NCBI GenBank assembly: GCA_964545875.1
Contig: CAZJHH010000024.1
Span: 1-15,946, forward strand
Direction: 5' to 3'
Source of the DNA: DAIPKP01 sp964545875
Lineage (GTDB): Bacteria > Synergistota > Synergistia > Synergistales > Aminiphilaceae
Length of the DNA: 15,946 nt
Part shown: one piece after another, positions 1-6,798 of the stretch
Numbering within the stretch: position 1 is the first letter of the stretch
Layout: each line of letters starts with the position of its first letter
The notes under the pieces: model-generated
The model's input: only the letters and a program-made list of their open reading frames with translations
Database searches by the model: none
Told to the model about the DNA's origin: nothing
Made by a program: the position numbers and the translations under genes

Positions 1-13
1 AGGAGGTCAGGCT

Positions 14-244
14 ATGGAACAGAATATCACCATTTCAGAATCTACACTAGCCATGTTTGAAGATGCGGCGAACACACTTGAACAGGCCATCACCGCCTAC
101 GAAATCGCAGATGAAAAACTTGACGGGGAATCCAGGCGAACAATTCAGGGGACGGCGTTCACGCTCTTTCTGATAGCCAACAACAAAATGACCACTATTC
201 TTTCCCGCATCTATCAGGCCCAGAAAGAGGCGGTGCAGCAATGA
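14..244 (+). CDS. Small protein of unknown function, first of a tiny-gene cluster
   Basis: This ORF encodes 76 residues with no family I recognise. The start is well supported: a near-perfect Shine-Dalgarno AGGAGGT occupies the first bases of the window, seven bases before the ATG. The protein is acidic in its N-terminal half, looks entirely helical, and has no signal peptide or membrane segment. Its stop codon overlaps the next start (ATGA), so the two are probably translationally coupled. The context (tiny overlapping genes before a plasmid/phage-type topoisomerase, in an element with its own integrase) suggests a phage or plasmid accessory protein. I can assign no function. Confidence 0.75.
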   Translation: MEQNITISESTLAMFEDAANTLEQAITAYEIADEKLDGESRRTIQGTAFTLFLIANNKMTTILSRIYQAQKEAVQQ

Positions 245-327
245 CTCCCCGCCAAAGAGCGGAGCGAGTGCGGCGCATCCTTGAGCGGTTGGAAGCCCGG
301 CTTTTCCGGGCGGTGCGGGAGGGGTGA
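241..327 (+). CDS. Tiny basic protein (28 aa), coupled to the upstream gene
   Basis: The ATG at 241 overlaps the TGA of the preceding gene (ATGA), and the frame runs 28 codons to a TGA at 325-327. The predicted peptide is very Arg/Glu-rich and probably a single charged helix. Support comes from the coupled start and from the next small ORF beginning two bases after its stop. It is below the length at which coding can be proved by inspection. The function is unknown. Confidence 0.45.
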   Translation: MTPRQRAERVRRILERLEARLFRAVREG

Positions 328-329
328 CA

Positions 330-416
330 ATGACGATCCGCAGGGCTTGCCAGATTCAGCACAGCATCAGGGCGGGCGTGTTCTTTTGGCTGTTTTTGAA
401 GGCCCGTGTGAGGTAG
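330..416 (+). CDS. Tiny protein (28 aa) with a hydrophobic centre
   Basis: An ATG at 330 lies two bases after the previous stop and six bases after a GGGAGGGG Shine-Dalgarno site. The frame runs 28 codons to TAG at 414-416. The peptide has basic ends and a short hydrophobic core (GVFFWLFL), too short for a confident membrane helix. It is the last of three tightly packed tiny ORFs. The role is unknown and the call rests on spacing and the ribosome site only. Confidence 0.4.
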   Translation: MTIRRACQIQHSIRAGVFFWLFLKARVR

Positions 417-442
417 AAAATAGATCCCCCTTCTATCCTAGG

Positions 443-464
443 GAGGGGAATTTTCCCTTTTTGA
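443..464 (+). terminator. Weak hairpin plus T-run after the tiny-gene cluster
   Basis: A short GGGGAA/TTCCC inverted repeat is followed directly by five T residues, between the tiny genes and the topoisomerase gene. The stem is only four to five base pairs with a tight loop, so it may be an inefficient terminator or none at all. In the remaining leader (465-546) I found no hexamer pair with good spacing that I would call a promoter. Confidence 0.3.
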
Positions 465-546
465 GATTTTCGCCTATTTTGAAAGCAGTTACCTAGATAC
501 CTGAAAGAGCGAAAAACTCAAATTCTCAAAATTGACGGAGGTGCAT

Positions 547-2802
547 ATGCTTTTCGATCGTGGAGACTGGAGGCTTTTCCTCAACAAAAATACCCTGACC
601 CAGGCCGCCGGAGTTCCCGAGCATGTCCTTATCCCCCTTGCGGTAAAGGAGCTTGCGGACAATGCCCTGGATGTGACCGAGGAGTCCGGTGCAGACATTA
701 CCGCCGTTGGAATTGATCTGATCCCTTCCGGCTTTTCCGTGCAGGACGGCGGCCCCGGAATGGATCGGGATACCGTTATCCGAGCCTTCTCGGTAAGCAG
801 GTCGCTGGTCTCTTCCAAGCTCCTGCGCCTTCCGACTCGGGGGGCGTTGGGTAACGGCCTCCGTGTGGTAGGGGGCGTAGCGGCGGCCTTCGGTGCAGAT
901 CTCACGGTACACAGCAACGGCAGGGCCTACAATCTCAAAATATCCAGAGAGACCGGAGAGGCCGAAGTTCTTGAAGAGTTCCCTTCGGACCATTCCCAGG
1001 GCATGAGGGTGGAGATGACATTTTCTCCCGAGGATGTGCCATGCGAGAGGGCTCTTGTCTGGGGGGAAGAGGCTTTTCTTTTGGCACAAGGGAAGGGCGG
1101 GTACTCTGGGAAAACATCCCCCTTTTGGTACACGGCGGCAGATCTCCACGAACTTCTTCTTGCGGCAGAAGGGACGATCCGAGAGGTGGCGGTACTCTTC
1201 GAAGGAAACGCCCAGGTGCGTATAGGCGATCTGGGGAGAGTGACGACTCCCACGCTGGAAGATGCGGAAAATCTTCTTGGCATTCTTCGAGGGAACGCCA
1301 GCCCCTTCAATCCCAAGAGGATGAAGCCCTTGGGACCGATCCCCGGCTTCCCCGAGGCATACGCCACCGGAGCGGGGGAATATGAACTTGACGATGGAGC
1401 GGCCATTATCCCCTTCCGGGTTGACGTATGGGCGGCGGTTTCGGAAGAGGAGTCTTTAAGGCTATTCGTGAACAGAACCCCCGCAGCGGGGGCGAGACCC
1501 TTCGCAAGCTGGAGCAAAAACAGCCAGACTCTTTATTTCTCTCCCGGCTCCATCAGGGTGAACGTGGGGAAAAAGCCCCTCTCGGTGAAGGTGCATATTT
1601 CCACGCCCTATATTTCCTTCCTTTCCGGCGGCAAGGCCCCCGATCTTTCAGCAATTCTTCGATCTGGAGTGATGGAGGAGACCACGCAGAAGGCGGTAAG
1701 CAGTGCCAAGAGAAAAGCCAGAGAAGCATTCCCCGCGAGAGGATCGGCCCCTTCTCAAAAGCAGGTCATGATGGAGGTGTTCCCCGAAGCCGCAAAAACC
1801 ACCGGAGGAGACGGAAAGTATGAATTCAGCCAGCGGCAATTATTCTATGTGGTGCGGCCCTTCGTGGCAGAGGCCACCGGCGAAGATCTCCAGTACGAGC
1901 ACTTCACCAGAGTATTGACGGAGTACGAGAACGAGAACGGGGACATTCCGGGCCTGTACCGAGACAACCGAGGTACGCTGTACGTTCCCCACGGCGGCGG
2001 GGAGATATCCATAGGAACCCGGAGCGTCGCCCGGTTCAAGCGGCCCGCATGGACGTTTCACAAAATCCTCTATTGCGAGAAGGAAGGATTTTTCCCTACT
2101 CTTCGATCTGCAAAGTGGCCCGAAACGTGGGATTGCGCGCTTCTCACTTCCAAGGGCTACGCTTCTCGTGCGGTGAAAGACCTTCTCGACATGCTGGAGG
2201 ATGACGGGGAGCCCGTCATGTGCTTCTGCATCCACGATGCTGACGCAGATGGAACCATGATTTACCAGAGCCTTGTAGAAGAAACCGCCAGCCGTGGGAG
2301 GCGAAGGGTTGAAATTGTCAATCTGGGCCTAGATCCCGAAGAGGCCGTAACCATGGGGTTACCTTCGGAGAAGGTGGACCGGAGCAAGGGAAAATCCCCC
2401 GCTGGTTATCTTTCTTCGCGGGAAAGGGAATGGCTCAGGTATAACCGCATCGAACTCAACGCCATGACCACCCCGCAGTTCCTTTCTTGGCTGGATTCGA
2501 AAATGGAGCAGTACGAGCCGAAGAAGTTGATACCGCCAGCCGAAACGATCCGGGAAAAGTTCGAAGAGGAATTACTTTTGGGTATAAGCGAGACCATCAC
2601 GGAAAAGATTCTCAAAGAGGCCAAAGCCGGGGAGCAGATCGAGGTGGCTTTCGAGAATGCCAAAGAGAAGGTGCTGGGGGAAAATTGGGAGCCGGAGATT
2701 ATAGAGGCTCTGGAGGAGAACCCCACCTTTGGGTGGCGATCCCCAGTAACGGACATTGCCGGGAGGATTGCCAAGGGTGGGACAAAGGGGGACCAGGAAT
2801 GA
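547..2802 (+). CDS. Topoisomerase VIII-like fused type IIB DNA topoisomerase (B-A fusion)
   Basis: The 751-residue protein carries both halves of a type IIB topoisomerase. Residues 1-160 form a GHKL ATPase: N-box KELADNALD (E35, N39), DGGPG at 67-71, and the GALGNG glycine lid at 99-104. Residues 200-395 resemble the topoisomerase VI B transducer, with FVNRTP (307-312) and a candidate switch lysine K363. From about 425 the A-subunit part begins: SQRQLFY places a catalytic tyrosine at Y434 after R430, as in Spo11. A Toprim domain follows, with E511 in ILYCEKEGF and DADADG at 564-569 (DxDxxG). Topoisomerase VI carries these on two proteins; topoisomerase VIII, known from plasmids and integrated elements, fuses them. 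I chose the ATG at 547 because GGAGGTG (537-543) lies just upstream; a TTG at 532 is in frame but precedes that site. The expected activity is ATP-dependent double-strand passage or cleavage. The family call is strong; the activity and role in the element are inferred. Confidence 0.88.
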   Translation: MLFDRGDWRLFLNKNTLTQAAGVPEHVLIPLAVKELADNALDVTEESGADITAVGIDLIPSGFSVQDGGPGMDRDTVIRAFSVSRSLVSSKLLRLPTRGALGNGLRVVGGVAAAFGADLTVHSNGRAYNLKISRETGEAEVLEEFPSDHSQGMRVEMTFSPEDVPCERALVWGEEAFLLAQGKGGYSGKTSPFWYTAADLHELLLAAEGTIREVAVLFEGNAQVRIGDLGRVTTPTLEDAENLLGILRGNASPFNPKRMKPLGPIPGFPEAYATGAGEYELDDGAAIIPFRVDVWAAVSEEESLRLFVNRTPAAGARPFASWSKNSQTLYFSPGSIRVNVGKKPLSVKVHISTPYISFLSGGKAPDLSAILRSGVMEETTQKAVSSAKRKAREAFPARGSAPSQKQVMMEVFPEAAKTTGGDGKYEFSQRQLFYVVRPFVAEATGEDLQYEHFTRVLTEYENENGDIPGLYRDNRGTLYVPHGGGEISIGTRSVARFKRPAWTFHKILYCEKEGFFPTLRSAKWPETWDCALLTSKGYASRAVKDLLDMLEDDGEPVMCFCIHDADADGTMIYQSLVEETASRGRRRVEIVNLGLDPEEAVTMGLPSEKVDRSKGKSPAGYLSSREREWLRYNRIELNAMTTPQFLSWLDSKMEQYEPKKLIPPAETIREKFEEELLLGISETITEKILKEAKAGEQIEVAFENAKEKVLGENWEPEIIEALEENPTFGWRSPVTDIAGRIAKGGTKGDQE

Positions 2803-3101
2803 ACACCATGGCACGAGCCCACGAATACGCCAGAGCCCACCGGAGCGAGTTCGACACGTACAAAGAAGCCCTGCGTCAGGGCTTGAAACTTGCTCATCAG
2901 GAGGCGAAGCAAGCCAAGGAGAAGCCCCAGGTCAAACACGAACTCCTCACAGCATACGACACGCCAGAGACGCGAGCCGCCGCCATCATCCGCGAGGGTG
3001 TGGTGCGATACCGGGAGCGTGTTCCGCTGCTTTTGAAAGATTGGAAATCCGGCGATTACGACGGCAGGAGAGACTTTTGCAGATATCAGGTTATCCGGTA
3101 G
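2799..3101 (+). CDS. Hypothetical protein coupled to the topoisomerase
   Basis: The ATG at 2799 overlaps the topoisomerase stop (ATGA), so this 100-residue protein is almost certainly translated from the same message. The N-terminal 45 residues are rich in Ala, His, Lys and Glu and look like a charged amphipathic helix. The C-terminal half is basic (IIREGVVRYRERVPLLLKDWK) and ends in a short Arg-rich tail. I see no signal peptide, membrane segment or metal motif, and no family I recognise. Its fixed position behind the topoisomerase makes it a candidate partner or DNA-binding accessory factor, but that is inference from coupling alone. Confidence 0.7.
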   Translation: MNTMARAHEYARAHRSEFDTYKEALRQGLKLAHQEAKQAKEKPQVKHELLTAYDTPETRAAAIIREGVVRYRERVPLLLKDWKSGDYDGRRDFCRYQVIR

Positions 3102-3263
3102 GGTGTCCGGGAGGTAACGCGTTGCGTAACCGCTACGTACACATCTCGTAGCCGTCTACATTGTCCGGGGGGGTGTCCGGGGGGACATGGGGCGGACAGG
3201 TGGGAGGACATGGTAAGGCTTTCAGCAAGCCTTCCATAAAGCCTTTCGGAAGCCTTCGGGTAA
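3102..3263. repeat. Repeat-rich non-coding stretch (candidate cis-acting site)
   Basis: No intact gene is visible here. TGTCCGGG occurs three times (3104-3111, 3162-3169, 3174-3181). GGTAACGC-GTT-GCGTAACC at 3113-3131 is a near-palindrome with one mismatch per arm. Between about 3213 and 3269 the octamer AAGCCTTC and close variants recur several times in both orientations. Such clustering is seen in replication origins, partition sites and operators. It could also be a decayed repetitive coding stretch upstream of the ParB-like ORF. I cannot tell which. Confidence 0.45.
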
Positions 3264-3314
3264 GCCTTCCATCCCTCGCGTGAAAAATCCCCCTCCCAGA
3301 TTGCCCGCGAAGGT

Positions 3315-3647
3315 ATGGAGCTGCAACGGATCGAAAGTGAGAGGGCGAAGCAGAGGCAGGGAACACGGAGCGACTTGGGGAACGTCCTCCTGAATTCAGG
3401 AGAAGGTACAACAGAATCCCACGTCGCCTCCTCTCTAGGCATCTCCCGCGACCGCTGGTACAAGCTCAAAACGGCCCATTATCCCCGCGAAAGGGAGAAC
3501 TCACCATCAGAACCCCCCCCAGCCAAGAAACCAGCCCGATACAGCCACGCAGAGCCCCGTTCTTTTGGCTGGAGGTGTAAGTTATCCCCTTTTGGCCCCG
3601 ATTGCAGTACAGCGGCTCTCAGGGGCCTTAGCGTTGAAATGTGTTGA
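3315..3647 (+). CDS. ParB-related helix-turn-helix protein, possibly truncated or frameshifted
   Basis: Residues 1-60 read as the C-terminal part of phage/plasmid ParB-like proteins: an ERAKQRQ helix, a spacer, then a helix-turn-helix ending GISRDRWYKLK. The start is doubtful. The ATG at 3315 has only a weak ribosome site (GAAGG), and the frame stays open back to 3264, encoding SPSQIAREG, which also looks family-like, before meeting a TAA at 3261-3263. The 3' end is doubtful too: a run of eight C residues (3513-3520) interrupts the reading frame, and a different frame after it ends naturally in FFWLEV and a stop at about 3580. It may be a remnant or a small DNA-binding protein. It lies between the topoisomerase operon and the convergent integrase. 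Confidence 0.45.
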   Translation: MELQRIESERAKQRQGTRSDLGNVLLNSGEGTTESHVASSLGISRDRWYKLKTAHYPRERENSPSEPPPAKKPARYSHAEPRSFGWRCKLSPFGPDCSTAALRGLSVEMC

Positions 3648-3678
3648 ACGACGGGGGTTTCAGGGCACGGAAGACACC

Positions 3679-3705
3679 AAAAAGCCCCCGGAGCAATCCG
3701 AGGGC
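3679..3705 (-). terminator. Rho-independent terminator of the integrase gene
   Basis: Read on the minus strand, GCCCTCGGA and TCCGGGGGC form a nine-pair stem (one G-U pair) around a TTGC loop, followed by five T residues. It sits about 57 bases past the integrase stop codon and faces the right way for it. Confidence 0.7.
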
Positions 3706-3761
3706 GTGAAAGTCTCTTCCTTCGTGGGCAGTTCTTCGGAAATTCCGAACAACCGGAGCCC

Positions 3762-4721
3762 CTATATCTCTATCCCCCGCAGTCTTTTCTTTTTCGGCTT
3801 CTTCCTATCCGGTTCCTCTTCCACGAGGGCGAGCACAACCCCGGCTTGCCCGTGAGCTCTCCGGGTATCCTCGCTGGTCAAGTTGATATAATGCCGTGTC
3901 ATATCCATGGTGGAGTGGCCCATGATCCGTTGCAAGCTGAAAGCATCCATACCATGCCGAAGCATGAGCAGGGCGGCGGTATGGCGCAGGGCGTAGGCTG
4001 TTATATCGAGCCCGCACCTTTTCCCGTAGGCTTTCACGCGGCGGCTCCAGGAAGTTACATTCCAGGGCTCTCCCGTCTCGGTGCAGAATATCGGGGCTTC
4101 TCTCCAGTCCCAGGGGCGTACCTTGAGGATTCTTTGAATCACTTCCAGAGTGGGGCCGGATAATGGTAAGGTTCGGGGCGTTCTTGTCTTGGCAACTTCG
4201 GCACGGACGGCAAGCTCTTCCTTCTCGGGGTGGATATCATCCGGCAAAAGCTGGAGAGCTTCACCGGGCCTTATGCCGGTATCCAGGGAGAGCAGGAGCA
4301 GCGCATAATCCCGGAGCCCGCAGTATGTTTTCTGGTCAGGAGTTCGGAGCAGGGCGGCCACATCCTTCTCCTCAAGTTGAACAATGCGGCCCTGGGTTTT
4401 TCTCTTCTTGAGCCCATGCAGAGGATGAATACCGCCGCGGAAATATCCCTCCGAGAGTGTCCAGTCCCAGAACACTTTCAAATAGGCGTGGCATTGATTG
4501 TAGGTATAGGCGTTCTCGTATTGGCCCAGGAACTCAAGAGTTCGTTCCCTTGGCTTGTCAAGGCCATCAGGGTATCGAGAGAAGAAGAGGTTTAGAGTCT
4601 TTCGGTATCCCTTGAGCGTATCCGGAGCAGAGCCCCCGGCCTTCTTGAAGATCAGGAAGGCGGGAATAATGTCTTCCGGTTGTGCTTCTCGGTGTTCCTT
4701 ACATATCGGAACGGTATTCAT
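3762..4721 (-). CDS. Tyrosine recombinase / integrase
   Basis: The 319-residue protein belongs to the phage-integrase family, which cuts and rejoins DNA at attachment sites through a 3'-phosphotyrosyl intermediate. An N-terminal SAM-like core-binding domain spans roughly 15-105. The catalytic domain follows: TGIRPGEA holds R151, K178 lies in the beta-hairpin region, ALRHTAA holds R246, and MGHSTMDMTRHY holds H269 and the nucleophile Y278. The usual His three residues before the second Arg is Tyr here (Y243). The C-terminus is strongly basic. The ATG at 4721 is preceded by an AGGGGG ribosome site. The gene converges on the topoisomerase operon and its 5' end faces two tRNA-Ser genes, the usual position for an integrase next to its attachment site. 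Confidence 0.93.
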   Translation of the reverse strand: MNTVPICKEHREAQPEDIIPAFLIFKKAGGSAPDTLKGYRKTLNLFFSRYPDGLDKPRERTLEFLGQYENAYTYNQCHAYLKVFWDWTLSEGYFRGGIHPLHGLKKRKTQGRIVQLEEKDVAALLRTPDQKTYCGLRDYALLLLSLDTGIRPGEALQLLPDDIHPEKEELAVRAEVAKTRTPRTLPLSGPTLEVIQRILKVRPWDWREAPIFCTETGEPWNVTSWSRRVKAYGKRCGLDITAYALRHTAALLMLRHGMDAFSLQRIMGHSTMDMTRHYINLTSEDTRRAHGQAGVVLALVEEEPDRKKPKKKRLRGIEI

Positions 4722-4815
4722 GGAATGTAACCCCCTTGTTGGTTGACATTCCGAGAAAGCGGGGTGTTCCCCAGGGGCAGACGACTACCCCCGGAAATCC
4801 TTCAAAAAAAGCATC
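4722..4815. other. Probable element boundary between integrase and tRNA promoter
   Basis: No gene is visible in this short interval. It holds GGGGTGTTCCCC (4761-4772) and a second G-run/C-run pair close by, which could fold or serve as recombinase arm sites. The tRNA promoter begins at 4816 intact, so if the element ends here the crossover must lie in this interval. No second attachment copy exists in the window to prove it. Confidence 0.3.
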
Positions 4816-4844
4816 TTGCCACAACTCCGTTTTTGCGGTACAAT
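4816..4844 (+). promoter_or_regulatory. Sigma-70 promoter for the tRNA-Ser pair
   Basis: TTGCCA (4816-4821) and TACAAT (4839-4844) are separated by exactly 17 bases. This places transcription start near 4851, about 30 bases before the first tRNA. No other promoter of this quality lies upstream of the tRNAs. Confidence 0.75.
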
Positions 4845-4879
4845 CCCCTGCGTTGCATATCTTTCAGGGGCGATTATGC

Positions 4880-4972
4880 GGAGGGGTGGCCGAGCGGTCG
4901 AAGGCGGGCGACTCGAAATCGTCTGGGCGGTGCTGAACCGTCCCGTGGGTTCAAATCCCACCCTCTCCGCCA
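4880..4972 (+). tRNA. tRNA-Ser (anticodon CGA)
   Basis: A 93-base class II tRNA. The acceptor GGAGGGG pairs with CCTCTCC (one G-U), followed by G73 and an encoded CCA. The anticodon loop CTCGAAA gives anticodon CGA, reading UCG. A long variable arm follows, as expected for serine tRNAs. The T arm is GTGGG-TTCAAAT-CCCAC. It shares its transcript with the next tRNA. Confidence 0.96.
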
Positions 4973-5004
4973 GTAACAAACCATATAATGCACATCTAGA
5001 GTGT

Positions 5005-5098
5005 GGAGGAGTGGCCGAGAGGTCGAAGGCGCACGCCTGGAGAGCGTGTAGACGGGCCCAAACCTGTCTCGTGGGTTCAAATCCCACCTCCTCCGCCA
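5005..5098 (+). tRNA. tRNA-Ser (anticodon GGA)
   Basis: A 94-base class II tRNA with a fully paired acceptor stem (GGAGGAG with CTCCTCC), G73 and an encoded CCA. The anticodon loop CTGGAGA gives GGA, reading UCC and UCU. It has a long variable arm and the same T arm as its neighbour 32 bases upstream. An intrinsic terminator follows directly, so the two form a short tRNA operon. Confidence 0.96.
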
Positions 5099-5109
5099 TG
5101 AATATAACG

Positions 5110-5147
5110 GCAACCCTCGGGGAAATTATCCTGAAGGTTGCTTTTTT
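5110..5147 (+). terminator. Rho-independent terminator of the tRNA-Ser operon
   Basis: GCAACC (5110-5115) pairs with GGTTGC (5136-5141), with further partial pairing inside (TCGGGGA with TCCTGA), followed by six T residues. It begins 12 bases after the second tRNA. Confidence 0.85.
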
Positions 5148-5287
5148 ATTTCCTTTGGTTCTCCCTTTGCATGTTTTCTTTTTGCCCTTGCTCGGGCTCG
5201 TCGCTTCAGCCTCGCCTTCCATGGGGTGGCTGAGACGTGTCGGTATGTCCGCCTGCCGCCGAGGCCCTTGGGGACGTAAAGCTGCAC
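5126..5287 (-). CDS. Doubtful small basic protein downstream of rtcB
   Basis: A minus-strand frame beginning at a GTG (5287) gives a 53-residue, strongly Arg/Lys-rich peptide containing VQLYVPKGLGG and a run such as KARLKRRARARAKRK. The frame stays open upstream to about 5360 without a standard start. Against it: no ribosome site, and its 3' end runs through the tRNA terminator. The 240-base gap between that terminator and rtcB (5148-5388) holds nothing else I can support. Confidence 0.2.
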   Translation of the reverse strand: MQLYVPKGLGGRRTYRHVSATPWKARLKRRARARAKRKHAKGEPKEIKKQPSG

Positions 5288-5388
5288 TCGCTGACCACTA
5301 TGCCGCTGCCGGGAGGATTTCTGATAGGTCCGGAAAAAGAGCTTTCCGCTCCGCTCTTCCGCCTTTTATGCCCGAAATCGTTTTCCTT

Positions 5389-6783
5389 CTATCCTTTCAG
5401 AACTCCCAGAGGTTCCAACCGTGCTACTTTATGGCTGATTCCCGCCTTATGCACCACCTCCACCACCGAGGATATCTCCTTGTATGCCTGGGGAGCTTCC
5501 TCGCCAAGGGTTTTCGGGCTGGCGGCCATTACCTGGATTCCCCGGGACGCTAATTGACGGCAGAGGTTCTCCTTGTGGGTTTCTCTAAGGGCTTTGCTCC
5601 GGCTCATGCTGCGTCCCGCTCCGTGACAGGTGGAGCCGAAAGTCTCCTCTTCCGCTCGTTTCGTTCCCACCAGTACGTAGCTCGAGGTTCCCATGCTTCC
5701 CGGAATAAGCACGGGCTGGCCTTCAAAGGCCCGGGTGGCTCCCTTGCGGTGCACACAGAGGGTTTGCTCCTTTCCTTCCCAAACGTGTTTTTCCAGATGT
5801 GCCAGGTTGTGGCTCACATCCCAGACCGTTCGAAAAGGTTTTCCCGGAAAGAAGTTTTCCAAAACACGCCGCACTCCGGCGACGATGATCTGACGGTTCG
5901 CCATGGCGTAGTTGGCGGCCCCTCGCATGGCTCCAAGATATTCCCGGCCTTCCCTGGACGAAAGGGGAACACAGCAGAGCTGGCGGTCCGGCACGGCGAT
6001 CTCCCATCGTGTCATGGCCCGTCGCATGATCTTTATGGAGTCGTCGCATACCTGGTGTCCCAGCCCCCGGCTTCCGCAGTGAATCATGATGGTGAGACAT
6101 CCCTGTTCAAGTCCCATTTTTGCCGCTTCCGGGGCATCGAAAATTTCCTTCACTTCCTGGATTTCCAGAAAGTGATTTCCCGATCCCAGGGTTCCGAGCT
6201 GGCTTTTTCCCCGTTCCTTGGCCCGTTCGGAAATGGCCTGCGGCAGGGCGCCTTGCAGAATTCCTCCTTCTTCTATATGCTCCAGGTCTTCCGGGGTGCC
6301 AAATCCCGCCTTTACCGCCCAAAGAGCTCCCTTTTCCAGTACTTTGAGAAGTTCTTTAGAGCTGAGGACTTTGCCTCCTCCGGGAACCGCTCCGGAAGGT
6401 ATGGCTCCGAAGAGAGCAGGGAGAAGCCGAGGCATGGCCTTTTCCCCCTCCTCTGCGGGAATGCGGGAGGTGAGAAGGCGAACGCCGCAGGAGATGTCGT
6501 ATCCCACGCCACCGGGGCTGATGATGCCTTCTTCCGCATCGAAGGCCGCCACTCCTCCGATGGGAAAGCCGTATCCCCAGTGGATGTCGGGCATGCCGAA
6601 GCTGTATCCCCGTATTCCCGGAAGAGTGGCCACCTGGGCTACCTGAAGCAGGGCATTTTCCTGCTCCAACAGGGATTCCACATATTTGTCCGCATAGATC
6701 AGGCCGGGAACCCTCATTCCCGGTACGGCGTGGGGGTGGAGAAGAAGCCTGGTGTCGTCAAGGCGTTCCAGGTGTTTGTGCAT
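5389..6783 (-). CDS. rtcB: RNA-splicing ligase RtcB
   Basis: RtcB joins RNA 2',3'-cyclic phosphate (or 3'-phosphate) ends to 5'-OH ends using GTP and Mn2+. It acts in the cytoplasm in RNA repair and tRNA splicing-type reactions. The 464-residue length is typical of the family and the known active-site motifs are present: GGVGYDISCGVR with metal ligands D96 and C99, GTLGSGNHF with N203 and H204, IHCGSRGLGH with H235, H329 in NLAHLEKH, and STCHGAGR with H387 as the guanylylated histidine. The start at 6783 has a GGGAGGT site at good distance. It lies 15 bases downstream of the archease gene in the same operon; archease helps RtcB turn over. Nothing suggests truncation. Confidence 0.97.
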   Translation of the reverse strand: MHKHLERLDDTRLLLHPHAVPGMRVPGLIYADKYVESLLEQENALLQVAQVATLPGIRGYSFGMPDIHWGYGFPIGGVAAFDAEEGIISPGGVGYDISCGVRLLTSRIPAEEGEKAMPRLLPALFGAIPSGAVPGGGKVLSSKELLKVLEKGALWAVKAGFGTPEDLEHIEEGGILQGALPQAISERAKERGKSQLGTLGSGNHFLEIQEVKEIFDAPEAAKMGLEQGCLTIMIHCGSRGLGHQVCDDSIKIMRRAMTRWEIAVPDRQLCCVPLSSREGREYLGAMRGAANYAMANRQIIVAGVRRVLENFFPGKPFRTVWDVSHNLAHLEKHVWEGKEQTLCVHRKGATRAFEGQPVLIPGSMGTSSYVLVGTKRAEEETFGSTCHGAGRSMSRSKALRETHKENLCRQLASRGIQVMAASPKTLGEEAPQAYKEISSVVEVVHKAGISHKVARLEPLGVLKG

Positions 6784-6798
6784 GGTCTGTACCTCCCG

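Noticed and set aside
1034..1385. Plus-strand ORFs inside the topoisomerase gene
   Set aside because: They are out-of-frame shadows of a gene with intact motifs in the main frame.
3565..3855. Plus-strand ORF before the integrase end
   Set aside because: It overlaps the integrase terminator and the gene end, has no ribosome site, and its sequence is low in recognisable structure.
4785..5222. Minus-strand ORF across both tRNA genes
   Set aside because: It is the antisense of tRNA-Ser genes; the repeated EVGFEPTR-type peptides are well-known artefacts of serine tRNA sequence.
4816..5553. Plus-strand ORF starting at the tRNA promoter
   Set aside because: It runs through both tRNAs and their terminator; the sequence resembles no protein family and lacks a ribosome site.
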